In this document: positions 1-11,679 of the stretch, piece by piece
Position numbering within the stretch: the first letter of the stretch is position 1
Layout of the letters: each line of letters starts with the position of its first letter
Source of the DNA: Antedon bifida
Lineage: Eukaryota; Echinodermata; Crinoidea; Comatulida; Antedonidae
Length of the DNA stretch: 64,000 nucleotides
Assembly: GCA_963402885.1 (NCBI GenBank)
Contig: OY727095.1
Location: forward strand, 377,001-441,000
Reading direction: 5' to 3'
Position numbers and translations under genes: made by a program
Notes under the pieces: model-generated
What the model saw: the letters and a program-made list of their open reading frames with translations, nothing else
Databases searched by the model: none
Told to the model about the DNA's origin: nothing

Positions 1-113
1 TGTTCCTCTGTTACAAAAGAGTGTACCGGCAATAAATTATTATTCATTTATGATTATGGAATCCCATACATAATAGTATAATAAATGTAGCCACATGTTT
101 AGTAACTATTTAC

Positions 114-1907
114 CGTCCACTCTCAAGAGCTTCTGACCACTTCTTGATGCGTGCACCTTGTGAGCTATCTGAACACAAGAAGCCTAGCTTTTCTGCTTTA
201 CTGATGCGTTCATTCTTCAAATCACGAATTTCAAGAGGCTGTTTATTGGAAATTTAAAAGTAATTTTGTTAGATATTAATTCTCTATTGATATTTTATAT
301 TTATCTTTTCAGTCTAGTTACATTTACTATTTGCACTGAGGAAACGGTGTTACTGAAACGCTCTGCAATTTCTTTCTGGCTGTATTACTGTTTATTTGAT
401 TATTTTATTTGTATCTCTATTGAGATCCAGACACAGCATTGTCATTTTTTCTGTAATTTTCATTTTTATTTAACCATTTAAAATATGTTTCAACTTTTCA
501 TAATCATATGCTACTTACAACATATAAAGAATAGAATGCACCAAGCACAGATATAAGTAAAGCTTCTGTAAAGCTGTCATCTTCAGCACGGACAAGTAGA
601 GGGCGTTTTACACCTGCTTTCAAAGCTCTAGTAGAAGAAATAAAAGGTAAGAACACTTTCTATCTGCTGCCACCTAGAGTATCTCAGGGCGTCACTGAAA
701 GTTTTATTGAAAGGTTTGTACTAGACTAGGTTCTAGCCCGTAATTAGTAAAGATAAATATTTTGGCACATATGGCGTTTCATACGTATTTGGTTGTAAAT
801 TGTATACAGTATTATTACAAAATATGATTTTTTAACTTATTTCATGGAGGTATGTTTATTTTGTACCTTTTAATACCAGCAAAAGCTGCATCAGCAAATA
901 CTCTGACGTCATCGTAATCACGATTGAGAGGCCCGGTTGGTGAAAAGACCACACGTTTGATTTTACATTCTGCTGGTAGAGGACATACGACGATTTCTGA
1001 ACCAACTGAAGCGTCAATCTATAAAACAGATGAGATGACTTAAAAGATGACTTGGCTTAAATCATAATCTTGCATTATTGTTACAAACAGACATATATTT
1101 AATCCATTGATCCAAGATTTCAAGGATACAAATACTGACCAATCAAAAGTTGTGCCCAGAATTAATTCAATGATCCAAGATTTAAAGGATGCAAATACTG
1201 ACCAATCAAAAGTGGTTCCCGATTGATTTTACATGCATAAATATCTTTTATTTTATGGCAATTAAAGTGTGAGTGACAGAGAGACTAGATTTATGGGTTA
1301 TGGAGAATCTTTTTGCAGTTAAATGGTACTTGGTGCAAATACGTATAAAAAAGGAGAACCGAGGGGGAAAAACGCTTTATTAAAACGGATACATAAAATC
1401 AGAATATCCACACCAAAGTATTCTTACAGTCTTGAGGGTCTCCAGAGGTGCTTTGAGGAACTCTAGTTTGCCTGTGAGTTTCTCCAAGGAGTCTGTGACA
1501 AGGACAATCCCATCATAGGCTGCATCTTGAGGATCAGTTGTGAAATCTACTGGACACGGAAGTCTGTAAATAAAAGCACAACAAGATTACAATAATTTTC
1601 AATTAAACAAACCATGGGTTGTTTGTCAATATTAAAATATGATCATGATCATATGATGCATGGAAAGTATTTAGTAAATCATGTTCCAATCATTATTTAA
1701 ATTGATTGGCCAAGCATAACAAAAAAATATCTGAAAACGCAATATGCCAGGCTGGACCATTTCCTGATTTCATCATATTCACAAAGTTACGATTCATAAA
1801 TTTCGTATAATAATGTGTCTAGATTACTAAAAAACCGTTAAAAAAATGGATACAAAATTATAATATATTTTATATATTTAAAAATATTTTTACCTTGGTG
1901 GAGCCAT
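114..1907 (-). CDS. M17-family aminopeptidase, W07G4.4-like, N-terminal part (partial)
   Basis: Five minus-strand exons, 1894-1907, 1428-1563, 867-1018, 519-627 and 114-238, splice in phase with GT-AG borders and give about 178 residues; the rest lies left of the window. The predicted protein reads through DAAYDGIVLVTDSLEKL, VVFSPTGPLNRDYDDVR and ALKAGVKRPLLV. I recall these as the N-terminal domain of the invertebrate putative aminopeptidase W07G4.4, an M17 leucyl-aminopeptidase relative that cleaves N-terminal residues in the cytosol. The zinc-binding catalytic domain is not in the window, so activity cannot be judged. The start is the ATG at 1907. The same frame runs upstream without another ATG to a stop, so the first coding exon holds only 14 bases. 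The family call rests on recalled motifs. An NPEPL1/LAP3 relative is the alternative. Confidence 0.68.
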
Positions 1908-2206
1908 GACGAAGCCTTGATCCTTTGATATACTAACTGCAGCAGCACTACTACGCAAGGCACTGACCGCTCGTGTTGTATGACACTTGCAAGAATGACC
2001 AGGATAAAGAGATCAGCAAAGAACCGGTGGTTGAGTTGTACGTCACGTGATTATCACGATCACCTGACCTCCATACTGAGCGCTGATATCACCTGACACG
2101 ATTGCGTAAGAAATTGGTAAAACAAAGGATAACGGTAACCCCGCACGATTTGAAACGAAACGGAATTTTATATTTTACTGTATTATTTTTTACGCCCCTG
2201 GGCAAT
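1908..2206. promoter_or_regulatory. Upstream region of the aminopeptidase gene
   Basis: This is the spacer between the aminopeptidase start and the left end of the foldback element. It contains CACGTGA and GTACGTCACGTGATTATC near 2038-2055, an E-box/CRE-like block. There is no TATA box at a convincing distance. Promoter function is inferred from position only. Confidence 0.35.
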
Positions 2207-2331
2207 TCTAACGTCGGCGGAGGTATATTCAGAGCGTCATTTCGGCGATCGAGCATTCTCTACTTCTACGGAGCGCCATATATGCCTTTATTTACTTCCG
2301 AAATAGAAATAGTACTACGGTAACTCTGGTT

Positions 2332-2775
2332 CAGTGGACCAAATTTAGCACCAGTGGAGCACATACAGTGATGATATAAAATAGAAATAAGTCACTAATT
2401 TTAATATCTTTTCGTATGTTAATACACTGTGCTCAAGTGGACCCAATTTAGAGCCAGGGGAGCACAGTGATATAAAATAGAAATAAGTCACGGAATTTTA
2501 ATGTCTTTTCGTATTTTAATACACTGTGCTCAAGTGGACCCAATTTGGTACCAGGGAAGCACATTGATATAAAATAGAAATAAGTCACTGAATGTTAATA
2601 TCTTTTCGTATTTTAATACACTGTGCTCAAGTGGACCCTATTTGGCGTCAGTGGAGCACAGTGATATAAAATAGAAATAAGTCACTGAATGTTAATATCT
2701 TTCGTATGTTAATACACTGTGCTCAAGTGGACCCAACTTGGAGCCAGTGGAGCAGAGTGATATAAATTAGAATTA
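2332..2775 (+). repeat. Left-arm tandem repeat, about 97-bp unit, 4-5 copies
   Basis: TGTGCTCAAGTGGACCC recurs at about 2428, 2525, 2622 and 2718, a period of 96-97 bp, with a more diverged first unit. Each unit carries a short internal inversion (GTGCTC to GAGCAC). The same unit recurs inverted at 5868-6144 and 6930-7020. Confidence 0.8.
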
Positions 2776-3309
2776 ATTCTCTTCGTTACGTGTTTAGAAG
2801 AGAATTAATTTTATCTCGTCGTAGTTTGGTATGCCGTGCGTTTGTTATGCAAATGAGTGTGCACATGTGCTGTGGGAAAGATGGTATTGTTAGTCATTCG
2901 CGATCAACACACAACACTGTTCAATTTTTATTTTGTTAATCTTTTACATTAGAATTGTAATTCTACCGTTACACATTATAGTGTACTTTTAAATATCCGT
3001 TTCATGCAAGATATTGTATTGTAGGCCTACTAATATGTTGTGAATAAAAGTTTATGGTAGAATATATAAATAAATATGTTTTAAGCAGATCTTCGAAATT
3101 TAAGCATAATTATGAAGTCGAGTTTTTTAAAATCCAACCTAAAATTCGCATCTGGATAGTTGAAATTTAACATTATAATTATCAAAGGTGATATGATAAT
3201 TCTAATTGTTTTCTAAATTATAGAAATATTAAAATGTAGGGTACCATACATGTTCGACAATACAGTGTCATCTCTATTAAAAAAAAACAATATTAAAAAT
3301 AAAAAAAAA

Positions 3310-3390
3310 TATCCGTCGAGGTTTGAACCCCAGCCGATAGCACTCAAAACTGAGCATTACCCGTTACGCCACCAAGTACATGACTGAAAA
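3310..3390 (-). repeat. tRNA-like SINE head, minus strand
   Basis: Read on the minus strand, the segment has a B-box-like GGGGTTCAAACCTC near 3318-3331 preceded by a D-arm-like GGTGGCGTAACGGGTAATG. It resembles a tRNA-derived promoter head. It is flanked by A-rich sequence and has no recognisable body, so it is a fragment. Confidence 0.4.
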
Positions 3391-3477
3391 GTTGATAATA
3401 GTCTATTTATACGTGTATTACGTAATTGATCATTACGTCATAAATATCCTATTAAGCTTGCTAAAACCAAAATGATC

Positions 3478-3790
3478 AGTTAGCTCAGTCGTCTGAGCGT
3501 CGTGTTAACAACACGTATGTCGTGGGTTCGATTCCCACGCTGGTCGGTGGAATAGAGTTAAAGGCATGCGGCCACTGTGTTTGGGGTTCACAGATCATAC
3601 GTCCCCCTTTCCACCACACATCATGAGGCGACAACATCAATGCATCTGGTGATGTGGTGGAAACGACCCCAAAAGGCTGTGGCAGGGCCTTAGTGCTGAG
3701 GCAGGGAGAGCACATTTACCATCTTTTTTTTTGGCTCTTGCAAACTGCTTCGATGGTTTAAATTTTATGTTTAGCGCCCTCAATTTATTT
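3478..3790 (+). repeat. tRNA-derived SINE with a tRNA-Val(AAC)-like head
   Basis: Positions 3474-3546 fold as a tRNA. The acceptor is GATCAGT against GCTGGTC, the D arm is GCTC/GAGC, the anticodon loop TTAACAA gives AAC, and the T arm is GTGGG TTCGATT CCCAC. The anticodon stem has one T-T mismatch. It runs directly into a further 240 bp of body (GGCAGGGCCTTAGTGCTGAG; GCTCTTGCAAACTGCTTCGA) and has no T-run terminator right after the tRNA part. It therefore looks like a SINE head rather than a free tRNA gene. It lies inside the foldback element. Confidence 0.5.
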
Positions 3791-5636
3791 TAATGTAAAA
3801 AAAGGGAATTAATTTTTTTCGTTACGTGTTTAGAAGACAATTAATTTTATCTCATCGTAGTTTGGTATGCCGTGCGTTTGTTATGCAAATGAGTGTGCAC
3901 ATATGCTGTAGGAAAGACGGTATTGTTAGTCATTCGCGATCAACACACAACACTGTTCAATTTTTATTTTGTTATTTTTTTACATTAGAATTGTAATTCT
4001 ACCGTTACACATTATAGTGTACTTTTAAATATCCGTTTCATGCAAGATAATTGTATTTTTGTAGGCCTACTAATATGTTGTGAATAAAACTTTATGGCAG
4101 AATAAATAAATAAATAAATAAATATGTTTTAAGCAGATCTTCGAAATTGAAGTATATATGAAGTCGAGTTTTTTTAAAACCCAACCTAAAATTCGCATCT
4201 GGATAGTTGAAATTTAACATTATAATTATCAAAGGTGATATGATAAATCTAATTGTTTTCTAAATTATAGAAATATTAAAATTAGTAAGTAGGCTTTTGT
4301 GTGCTAGCTCTGTTTGTATTTCATAATTTTGTTTTGTTGAATTACCGTCACGGCCGCGTGCATTGCATGTCTCACACTTGGGAAACAATTACCATTGTAT
4401 GGCTGGTCCTGAAGACTTTTATATTTCGTTTCATAATTTCCGGGGACTCAGCTTTCATTCTTAGCTCTGCCCCAACCATGGTGAGCTTAACTGGAGACTT
4501 AATATTTAATTTCATATTTCAATAAATATTTTTTTCAAAATTGTCTTTTCTCAGCCCCAATCATGGTGAGGTAGTGAAGACTCTTATATATCATGTTTCA
4601 AAATACTATAGGTGTCATTTCTGGGGACCTTGTAGCTATTTTAAACAGTTTGGTAAGCCCTGCGTTGTTATACAAATAAGTTTGTGCAGGTGTAGTGGGA
4701 AAGATGGTATTGTTAGTCATTCGCGCCCCACTGTTAAATTTTGATTTTGTTAATCAATGTTGCAACATTGGTAGCAAAATGTCCGATTCTTCATAGTAGT
4801 TGGTGTGTATGGCCGCACCGTCCCAGAATAAACATGTTTTAAACAGATAGTCTCCGATGGTTTTTGCATAGGGTTAATGGAGAGTGAAATAAGATCAAAT
4901 ATAGAACATTTGCAAAGATGCCGATTTCCAGACCAATTTCGAAGCTTAGACTAATTCCGCCGCCGGGCTAGGCCATAGGCATATACGAAGTCGAGTTTTT
5001 AAAGTAGAAAACCCCACCTAAAATGTTGAAGTCGCATCTGGATAGTTGAAATTTTAACATTATCATAATTATCATAGGTGACTATGTATAATAATACGTA
5101 TAAGTAAGTGCATTTCTGGGCTCTATTTTCATTGCTCTGCCCCAACCATGGATGGGCTAGTACTGGATACTTAATATTTAATTCTATATTTCAATGAATA
5201 GTTGCACTTTCCGGGGACAAGCTCATATATTGTCCTGGTGAGTCTTATATAGTTTGTTTTATTCAAATAATGTAACGCCATTTTTTCGGGCGGGAACCTA
5301 CTGTATACAGCTCTTTTTTTTTTCAAAAACGGTCTTTGCTCAGCCCCAAGCATGGCGGGGTACTGAAGATTCTTATGCATGTTGTTTGAAAACATAATAG
5401 ATGTCATTTTCGGGTACCTTGTAGCTCTATTTTAAACAGTTTGGTATGTAGTATGTATTGGAGTCTGTGCAGGTGTATTATGGTAAAGATGGTATGTTAG
5501 TCATTCGCGGTCAACACGCCACACTGTTAAATTTTGATGCTGTTAATTATTTACATTAGAAGATTTTTCAAATCATGTAAATAAAATATTTTCCGGGCGG
5601 GAAGTTAGCAGTTCCCCTCGTTTAGTTTGCAAAAGT

Positions 5637-5730
5637 AATCTCGAAAAGAACTCCATGTGGAAAAGAAGCCCACCCAAGAGTACTAAAAATGAAGGAGCAC
5701 ATGGGCTTCTTTTCGAGGTTTTATGGCAGT
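5637..5730. repeat. Short hairpin element
   Basis: CTCGAAAAGAA near 5640 pairs with TTCTTTTCGAG near 5710, and CCATGTG with CACATGG inside it. The result is an imperfect hairpin of about 20 bp arms within the foldback element. Confidence 0.45.
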
Positions 5731-6144
5731 CTATTTAATGGAAAATAATGCCATGCAACTTTGTTTCTGATTTAAAAAAAGTTCCACTTGACATTTACAA
5801 TCCTCAAAATATCTCTCTTTCAAAATAAAAGAAAAACAATATTTATTATTTTCCATTAACAAAAATCTACTGGCGCCAAATTGGGTCCACTTGATCACAG
5901 TGTATTAACATACGAAAAGATTGAAACTTGAGTGACTTTATTTCTATTTTATATCACTGCTCCCCTGGTACCAAATTGGGTCCACTTGAGCACAGTGTTT
6001 TATACGAAAAGATATTAAAATTGAGTGACTTTATTTCTATTTTATATCACTGTGCTCTACTGGGGCCAAATTGGGTCCACTTGAGCACATTGTATTAACA
6101 TACGAAAAGATATTAAAATTTTGTGACTTTATTTCTATTTTATT

Positions 6145-6930
6145 TTTTTATTAAACCTTATTTTGTGAGAGTGACCCTAAACAGCATATGCAGACAGTCA
6201 AAAACATATATGAAAAAACGGATGAACTATGTTCAAACAATTTAAATATATAATATATGTACTTAAATACAAAAATATAGCCTACAATACTATACAAAAC
6301 GTTGAGTTTTTTCTTTTGGGATTAAATATTTTTTTAGAGCAGACTTAAAATTGTTTATTGTTACCGCATTTCTTAGTTTGGTGGGTAGAAAATTCAGGTA
6401 TGTTGTGCTCTATAGATGATGAAGCTGTTCTTAAAAGTTTCAGTTTTAGGGCAAGGGACGACAAATTTCCTCTCACTTACACTTCGGGTACATCGATGAT
6501 TTGGAATTCTGGCAAGACGCAGGGCAAGGTATTCCGGAGCAAGACCATTTACAGACCTGTAGGCAAGGCAGCCCGGTTGTAGATGCATGCGATCTTGGAC
6601 TGTATGAAGATAAGGTGTTGTAAATGTTAGTTCGTGGTGTGAGAGGATGAGGTTTAAGGATAATGCGAAGTGCTCTATTTTGAATGGTCTGTATTCGGTC
6701 AATATTCGATCTGATTCCTCAAACACTACATCAATAGTCAATGTGTGGGAGGATTATAGTGTTATAGAGGAGTATGGATGTGAGTTTATTAATTAAATGA
6801 CCGAGCACGCGATAAGATGGAGATGGAAAAGCCCAGTTTGGAACGGAGTTTATTTACATGAAAAGAAAAAGATAAATTTGAATCAATGTGAATGCCAAGA
6901 TGTTTCTGTTTGTCAGTTTGTGATATGGGT
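6145..6930 (-). mobile_element. Degenerate LINE 3-prime end inserted in the foldback element
   Basis: The minus-strand frame at 6394-6741 encodes LQPGCLAYRSVNGLAPEYLA and later RKFVVPCPKTETF. This is the usual C-terminal end of non-LTR retrotransposon reverse transcriptases (established family pattern). The next segment, in another frame, reads NFLPTKLRNAVTINNFKSAL, the matching tail, so the copy carries at least one frame break and stops. The 3-prime end lies to the left, ending in an A-rich TTTAATAAAAAAATAAAATA. It is 5-prime truncated and dead. It interrupts a 97-bp unit of the right arm, so it is younger than the arm. Confidence 0.6.
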
Positions 6931-7161
6931 ATATACGAAACGATATTAAAAGTAGTGACTTTTATTTCTATTTTATATCACTGTGCTACCCTGGTGCTAA
7001 ATTGGGTCCACTTGAGCAGTTACCGTAGTACTATTTCTATTATTGAAGTTAATAAAGGCATAAATGGCGCTCCGTAGAGAAGTAGAGAATGCTCGAGTCG
7101 TCAGAATGACGCTCTGAATATACCTCGTCGGCGAGGCAACTGTTTTTGTCCCAAAAATCTG

Positions 7162-10100
7162 ATGTTTTCACTGCTGATAAAACAATCAGTAAGGGTTGTG
7201 TGCAGGCCAAACGTTCAGTGTGTTTCATTTCAGACACGGCAATTTCATGAGAAAATGAGATTTATTCAATTTGCATCAGATAATGGAAAGGAAAGCGTAG
7301 GGGTTGAATTGGAGAATGGAGGCGATGTGGTTGACTTACTGGCAAGTGGGAAGCTGCAGTGTGGGAATATGGTGCAGTTTATTAAGGGTGGCCAACATAA
7401 TTTAGATATAGCTAAAAGGTATAGGCCTAGTACATTTTTTTGTGGACAAATTTAGTATTAGATAATATTATGTTTATTAAATCAAATCAAACATTTAAAG
7501 ACACATGACATTGTTGTAATTATATATAACCAGTCTGGACCCAACAGCATTTAATACTACTTATTTTTGGCAGTGTGACAATCCACACTGAACAATTTAC
7601 ATGCTATTATAAAAATAAGCTGTGCAGTTTTTTTTTTTTATGAATAGTTGCACTATTAAAATACTGTACTAACTAGCCTCAAAATTCTAATAATTCATAT
7701 TTTTATTTTATTTATATAGCATAATATCATCAGGCCAGGATGTAGTCAAGCGGAGCAGCGTTCATCTTTTAGCACCAATCACAAATCCAGAGAAGGTTCT
7801 ATGCGTTGGTATGAATTACGTGGACCACTGTGCTGAGCAGAACCAACCAGTTCCAACTGAACCAGTAATCTTCAACAAGTTTGCTAACTGCATCGTTGGG
7901 CCTACAGATAATATCATTTATCCTGATATCACTAAAGAACTTGACTGGGAAGTTGAGTTAGTAATCATTATAGGCAAAAGCTGTAAAAATGTTAAGGTGA
8001 ATAGTACGCTAAAATCAACTAATCAATTTTATTTATAAAATAAAAGTTACTATCATAGTTTAAATTAATACATGACCTCTATGACGAAAATTAAAATAGA
8101 TGTAATGGTCATTAGCTAAAGATAATATATTGTCCCCCTGAAAAAATAATTTGTTGTTAATGTTATGTTTTCGATGAATATGCCATTTTAATGTCACATA
8201 ATAGTTATTCACTTTGAACAAAATTTGGATTTAAAAAAAATTATTTACCTAAAAAAACTGTGATTTAAAGCAAAAAGTTGTTAACTGTTTATTTACAAGT
8301 GAAAACATTATTTTTTAAATTTTTTTCTACAGAAGTGATTAACTTTATTAAAACTGTGAAATGGCCTATTCAAAGTTGTTTTTTTATTGTTCATGGTTTT
8401 GGAGGACAGTACATCTGTAGGCTTTTTTGACGCCATATCTCATCCCTTCTTTATCCAAACAAGTTGAATGTAGACCTACTGCATTAATGGTTTTGTTGTG
8501 TATTTTACTTCTAGTGCTTTGATGTTTAGTTTGATAGAGGACCAGCTTTTACATTTGTAGATTTTTATTGTTTTTTATTTACAGGAGTGTGATGCAATGG
8601 ACTATGTGTTTGGCTACACTGTAGCACATGATGTCAGTGCTAGAGACTGGCAGATGAAACGCAATGGAAAACAATGGTTGTTAGGCAAAGCTATGGATAC
8701 ATTTTGTCCACTTGGACCTGCTATTGTAACTAAAGATAGCATATCAGGTATCTAAACAACATTTCACAATAACTAGTAAATTAAATTCAGAAAATTATGC
8801 TTTTGACTTATGTGCACAAGGAAGTGCTCTAGATAAAATTCCTAGATTTTTTTCTATAAATTTCCAAAAAAAAAAAAATTCATTCCGTATCCTAAGTTTT
8901 AAACAAAAAAAAATGTCTTTGGGAGTGGAGTTCTTTGTCATGAGACACCTGACATATTACAGGATTTGTACCCTGGGATCGGTAGCCAAGTATTCTAAGT
9001 ATTCAAGTAGCAACTCTGTGTAGTACATACTTGTTTGTCCCCACATAGATTCTAACTATTAACATAGTAGCAACTCTGTGTAGTACATACTTGTTTGTCC
9101 CCACATAGATTCTAACTATTAATATACTGTAGTATCAACTCTGTGTAGTACATACTTGTTTGTCCCCACATAGATTCTAACTATTAACATAGTAGCAACT
9201 CTGTGTAGTACATACTTGTTTGTCCCCACATAGATTCTAACTATTAACATAGTAGCAACTCTGTGTAGTACATACTTGTTTGTCTCACATAGATTCTAAC
9301 TATTAATATACTGTAGTATCAACTCTGTGTAGTACATACTTGTTTGTCCCCACATAGATTCTAACTATTAACATAGTAGCAACTCTGTGTAGTACATACT
9401 TGTTTGTCTCACATAGATTCTAACTATTAACATAGTAGCAACTCTGTGTAGTACATACTTGTTTGTCTCACATAGATTCTAACTATTAACATAGTAGCAA
9501 CTCTGTGTAGTACATACTTGTTTGTCCCCACATAGATTCTAACTATTAACATAGTAGCAACTCTGTGTAGTACATACTTGTTTGTCTCACATAGATTCTA
9601 ACTATTAACATAGTAGCAACTCTGTGTAGTACATACTTGTTTGTCTCACATAGATTCTAACTATTAATATACTGTAGTATCAACTCTGTGTAGTACATAC
9701 TTGTTTGTCCCCACATAGATTCTAACTATTAACATAGTAGCAACTCTGTGCAGTACTTACTTCTTTGTCCCCACATAGATTCTTGATTCTATATTTAAAT
9801 GTTTGTTTACTTAGATCCACATAATCTGGGAATAAGATGCAGAGTGAACAAAGAGACGATGCAGGACAGTAATACAACTCAACTAGTTTTTAAAACTGAT
9901 GCAATTGTGGCATATATTTCACAGTAAGTACTACCACCACACTAAAACTGTGTTCAGACTTAATTAGTCTTGGGACTAACCAGACGAACTGTTCCGACTA
10001 CAAATAATTTACACAAGTAAACTAAAATAATTTACACAAGTAAACTAAAATAATTTAACCAGCAAGGGTCATGCATCTTTTTACTCTAGTAAGGTCAAAT

Positions 10101-11662
10101 TGCTCCTTATTGTGGCACGCGACCATTGCATGTGTAAATTCTAAAGTCTGAACGGGCTCCCTGTTCCCATAATAATGTACTAAGTACTACCACCACACTA
10201 AGTTCCTAGTCAGAAAGGCAAACCCATTTTGTTTCCTCACTATATCTTCACTAAAAGGTTGAAATGGTATTGCCATTAAAGTATTGTAAGCCAATACAAT
10301 CCTTTGCGAGTTAATGTTTACATTATTCACTTCAAAGTAACTCACATGAAATATTTCATTGAACTAAATATTGCAATTACACAATTTTCCTGTTGAGTAG
10401 GCTTAGTTAGCATTAAGAGAGAAACTGTCATGTCACTGAGCACTGTACCATCAAAGAATGTTTAATTTATTTATACAGTGGGTTTTGAAAAGAGGATAAT
10501 GTTGCCCCAGAGTGTTGATATAATGACATTAGGATGTTTACATTTAGATGTTTATCCAAGGGATGAACTTTAAATATAAGTTATGACATATCTTAATTAG
10601 TCCTATATGGGTTTTGTCAAAGTGAAGGTTGGATGAATCAGGGACGACGTAACTCAGTATTAGTTTAAATCATCTATGCTTGCTTTGATGTCATCTTTCT
10701 GTTTTTGGCAGAATCCGTTGATACAAATTGGAGAAAACCTTGTATTTTTGCTGAAAAGCTACGATTCTTCCATTTTTGGCCTTAACGATCGATCAAAAGT
10801 TGGTGAATCACAGAAGAAAAACAAAAATATCAATCCAAGCACAATGCATGCTAGTATTTACAGCGCTTAAATTAATTAAATAGACTTATATTTCACATTT
10901 TTACGGTTTATTGACGACACAAAATAATCACAATCGGCCCATATAGTATTTAATTTTACTTAAAATGCAGTTTGTGACCTTAAATTAGATCGAAAAAACG
11001 TAAGGAACGTGGCTTTAAAGACATTAATCAGATGGCCATGTGTGTAAATTCAGATAGTCAGAAACAAATAGGGTAAATATATGTTTTAACCCAACCCCTC
11101 CTCAGGGGACACTCTTTTATTAAGGGGACATATGTTTTAACCCAACCCCTACTCAGGTGACACTCTTTTATTAAGGGGACACTCTTTTATTAAGGGGACA
11201 TATGTTCTGAATTTGTCCCCTTTAGTTACTGTATTTTATGTATTGTGAAAAAAAATATTTTATTTTATAGTATTTTTATATCTATTTTTCTTATGTGGCA
11301 GGTTTATGACATTACAGGCAGGTGATTTGATTTTAACAGGCACACCACCTGGAGTTGGCGTCTTCAGGAAACCGAACCCGATATTTCTCAAGGTAAGTAC
11401 TCTTTAATTACTTGATTCATAATTATCTCTGTGCATGTATTATTAGTCATAATACTGTTATGTACATTTTAAAAATAACCTGATTGGTTCAGGAAAGCGA
11501 GAAATGAATTATTGACTTGGGTTATAAATTAAAAATTCCGAATCAGTTTCAATTATAAACTGTTTAGAATTTATTTTGATTTGTTTTCATATTTTTCAGA
11601 GAGGAGATGTTGTTGAATGTGAAATTGATGAAATTGGTACAATCACAAACAAAGTTGTTTAA
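7162..11662 (+). CDS. FAHD2: Fumarylacetoacetate hydrolase domain-containing protein 2 (FAHD2)
   Basis: Six coding exons, 7162-7418, 7720-7996, 8585-8747, 9815-9923, 11302-11392 and 11600-11662, join in phase to 319 residues; I recall human FAHD2A as 314. The FAH hydrolase fold is seen as VGMNYVDH (residues 115-122), [22 protein letters not shown] (161-171, the acidic metal ligands), [27 protein letters not shown] and the C-terminal [16 protein letters not shown] and TITNKVV. The first 31 residues are basic, Ser/Thr-containing and lack acidic residues until HEK, compatible with a mitochondrial targeting peptide. A second ATG (7255) sits before RFIQFAS. The family hydrolyses or decarboxylates beta-dicarbonyl compounds; the substrate of FAHD2 proteins is not firmly established. 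Introns hold a MITE and a minisatellite. Confidence 0.95.
8116..8420. mobile_element. MITE family C copy in FAHD2 intron 2
   Basis: The ends are TAAAGATAATATATTGTCCC and, inverted, GGACAGTACATCTGTAG. The block GAATATGCCATTTTAATGTC is shared with the better-preserved copy at 33787-33910. This copy is longer and diverged. Confidence 0.55.
8995..9785 (+). repeat. Minisatellite of about 60-bp unit, 13 copies, FAHD2 intron 3
   Basis: CAACTCTGTGTAGTACATAC occurs thirteen times between 9011 and 9745 at about 59-64 bp spacing. Two unit variants alternate irregularly: AACATAGTAG versus AATATACTGTAGTAT, and CCCCACATAG versus CTCACATAG. The array stops about 30 bp before the acceptor of exon 4. Confidence 0.92.
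9925..10204. mobile_element. Insertion flanked by a 21-bp direct repeat at the FAHD2 exon 4 donor
   Basis: TAAGTACTACCACCACACTA directly follows the exon 4 end at 9924 and recurs at about 10184-10204. The enclosed 240 bp has weak inverted ends, GTTCAGACTT near 9951 and AAGTCTGAAC near 10145. This fits an inserted short element with a long target duplication, though the class is unclear. Confidence 0.5.
11075..11215 (+). repeat. Short direct repeats in FAHD2 intron 4
   Basis: ATATGTTTTAACCCAACCCC occurs twice and CACTCTTTTATTAAGGGGAC three times within 140 bp. It is a small local tandem array. Confidence 0.75.
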
Positions 11663-11679
11663 TGTAAATTTTTAATACT

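Larger units (their letters stand above)
2769..5560 (+). repeat. Interior direct duplication of the foldback element
   Basis: A block starting AATTCTCTTCGTTACGTGTT near 2775 and running to about 3240 is repeated at about 3805-4285 with few changes, including GTTATGCAAATGAGTGTGCA and TTAGTCATTCGCGATCAACA. Shorter and more diverged copies of its middle occur at about 4645-4760 and 5435-5560. No open reading frame is conserved between copies, so these are noncoding duplications. Confidence 0.7.
2207..7135. mobile_element. Foldback-like element with long terminal inverted repeats and subterminal tandem repeats
   Basis: Both ends carry the same sequence in inverted orientation. GAGGTATATTCAGAGCGTCA begins near 2219, and its reverse complement ends near 7127. 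The match continues inward through GCATTCTCTACTTCTACGGA and ATAGAAATAGTACTACGGTA. Inside each end lie tandem units of about 97 bp, at 2332-2775 on the left and 5868-6144 plus 6930-7020 inverted on the right. Each unit holds AAGTGGACCCAATTTGG and GTGATATAAAATAGAAATAA. The right arm is split by a LINE fragment. No transposase was recognised, so it is either non-autonomous or an unusual inverted duplication. It fills the interval between two divergent genes. Confidence 0.62.

Noticed and set aside
3474-3546. A cloverleaf that could be a functional tRNA-Val(AAC) gene
   Set aside because: The anticodon stem has a mismatch, no terminator follows, and the sequence runs straight into a SINE-like body inside a repetitive element.
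7049-7237. Minus-strand frame overlapping the FAHD2 start
   Set aside because: It crosses the terminal repeat of the foldback element and the FAHD2 leader, with no independent support.
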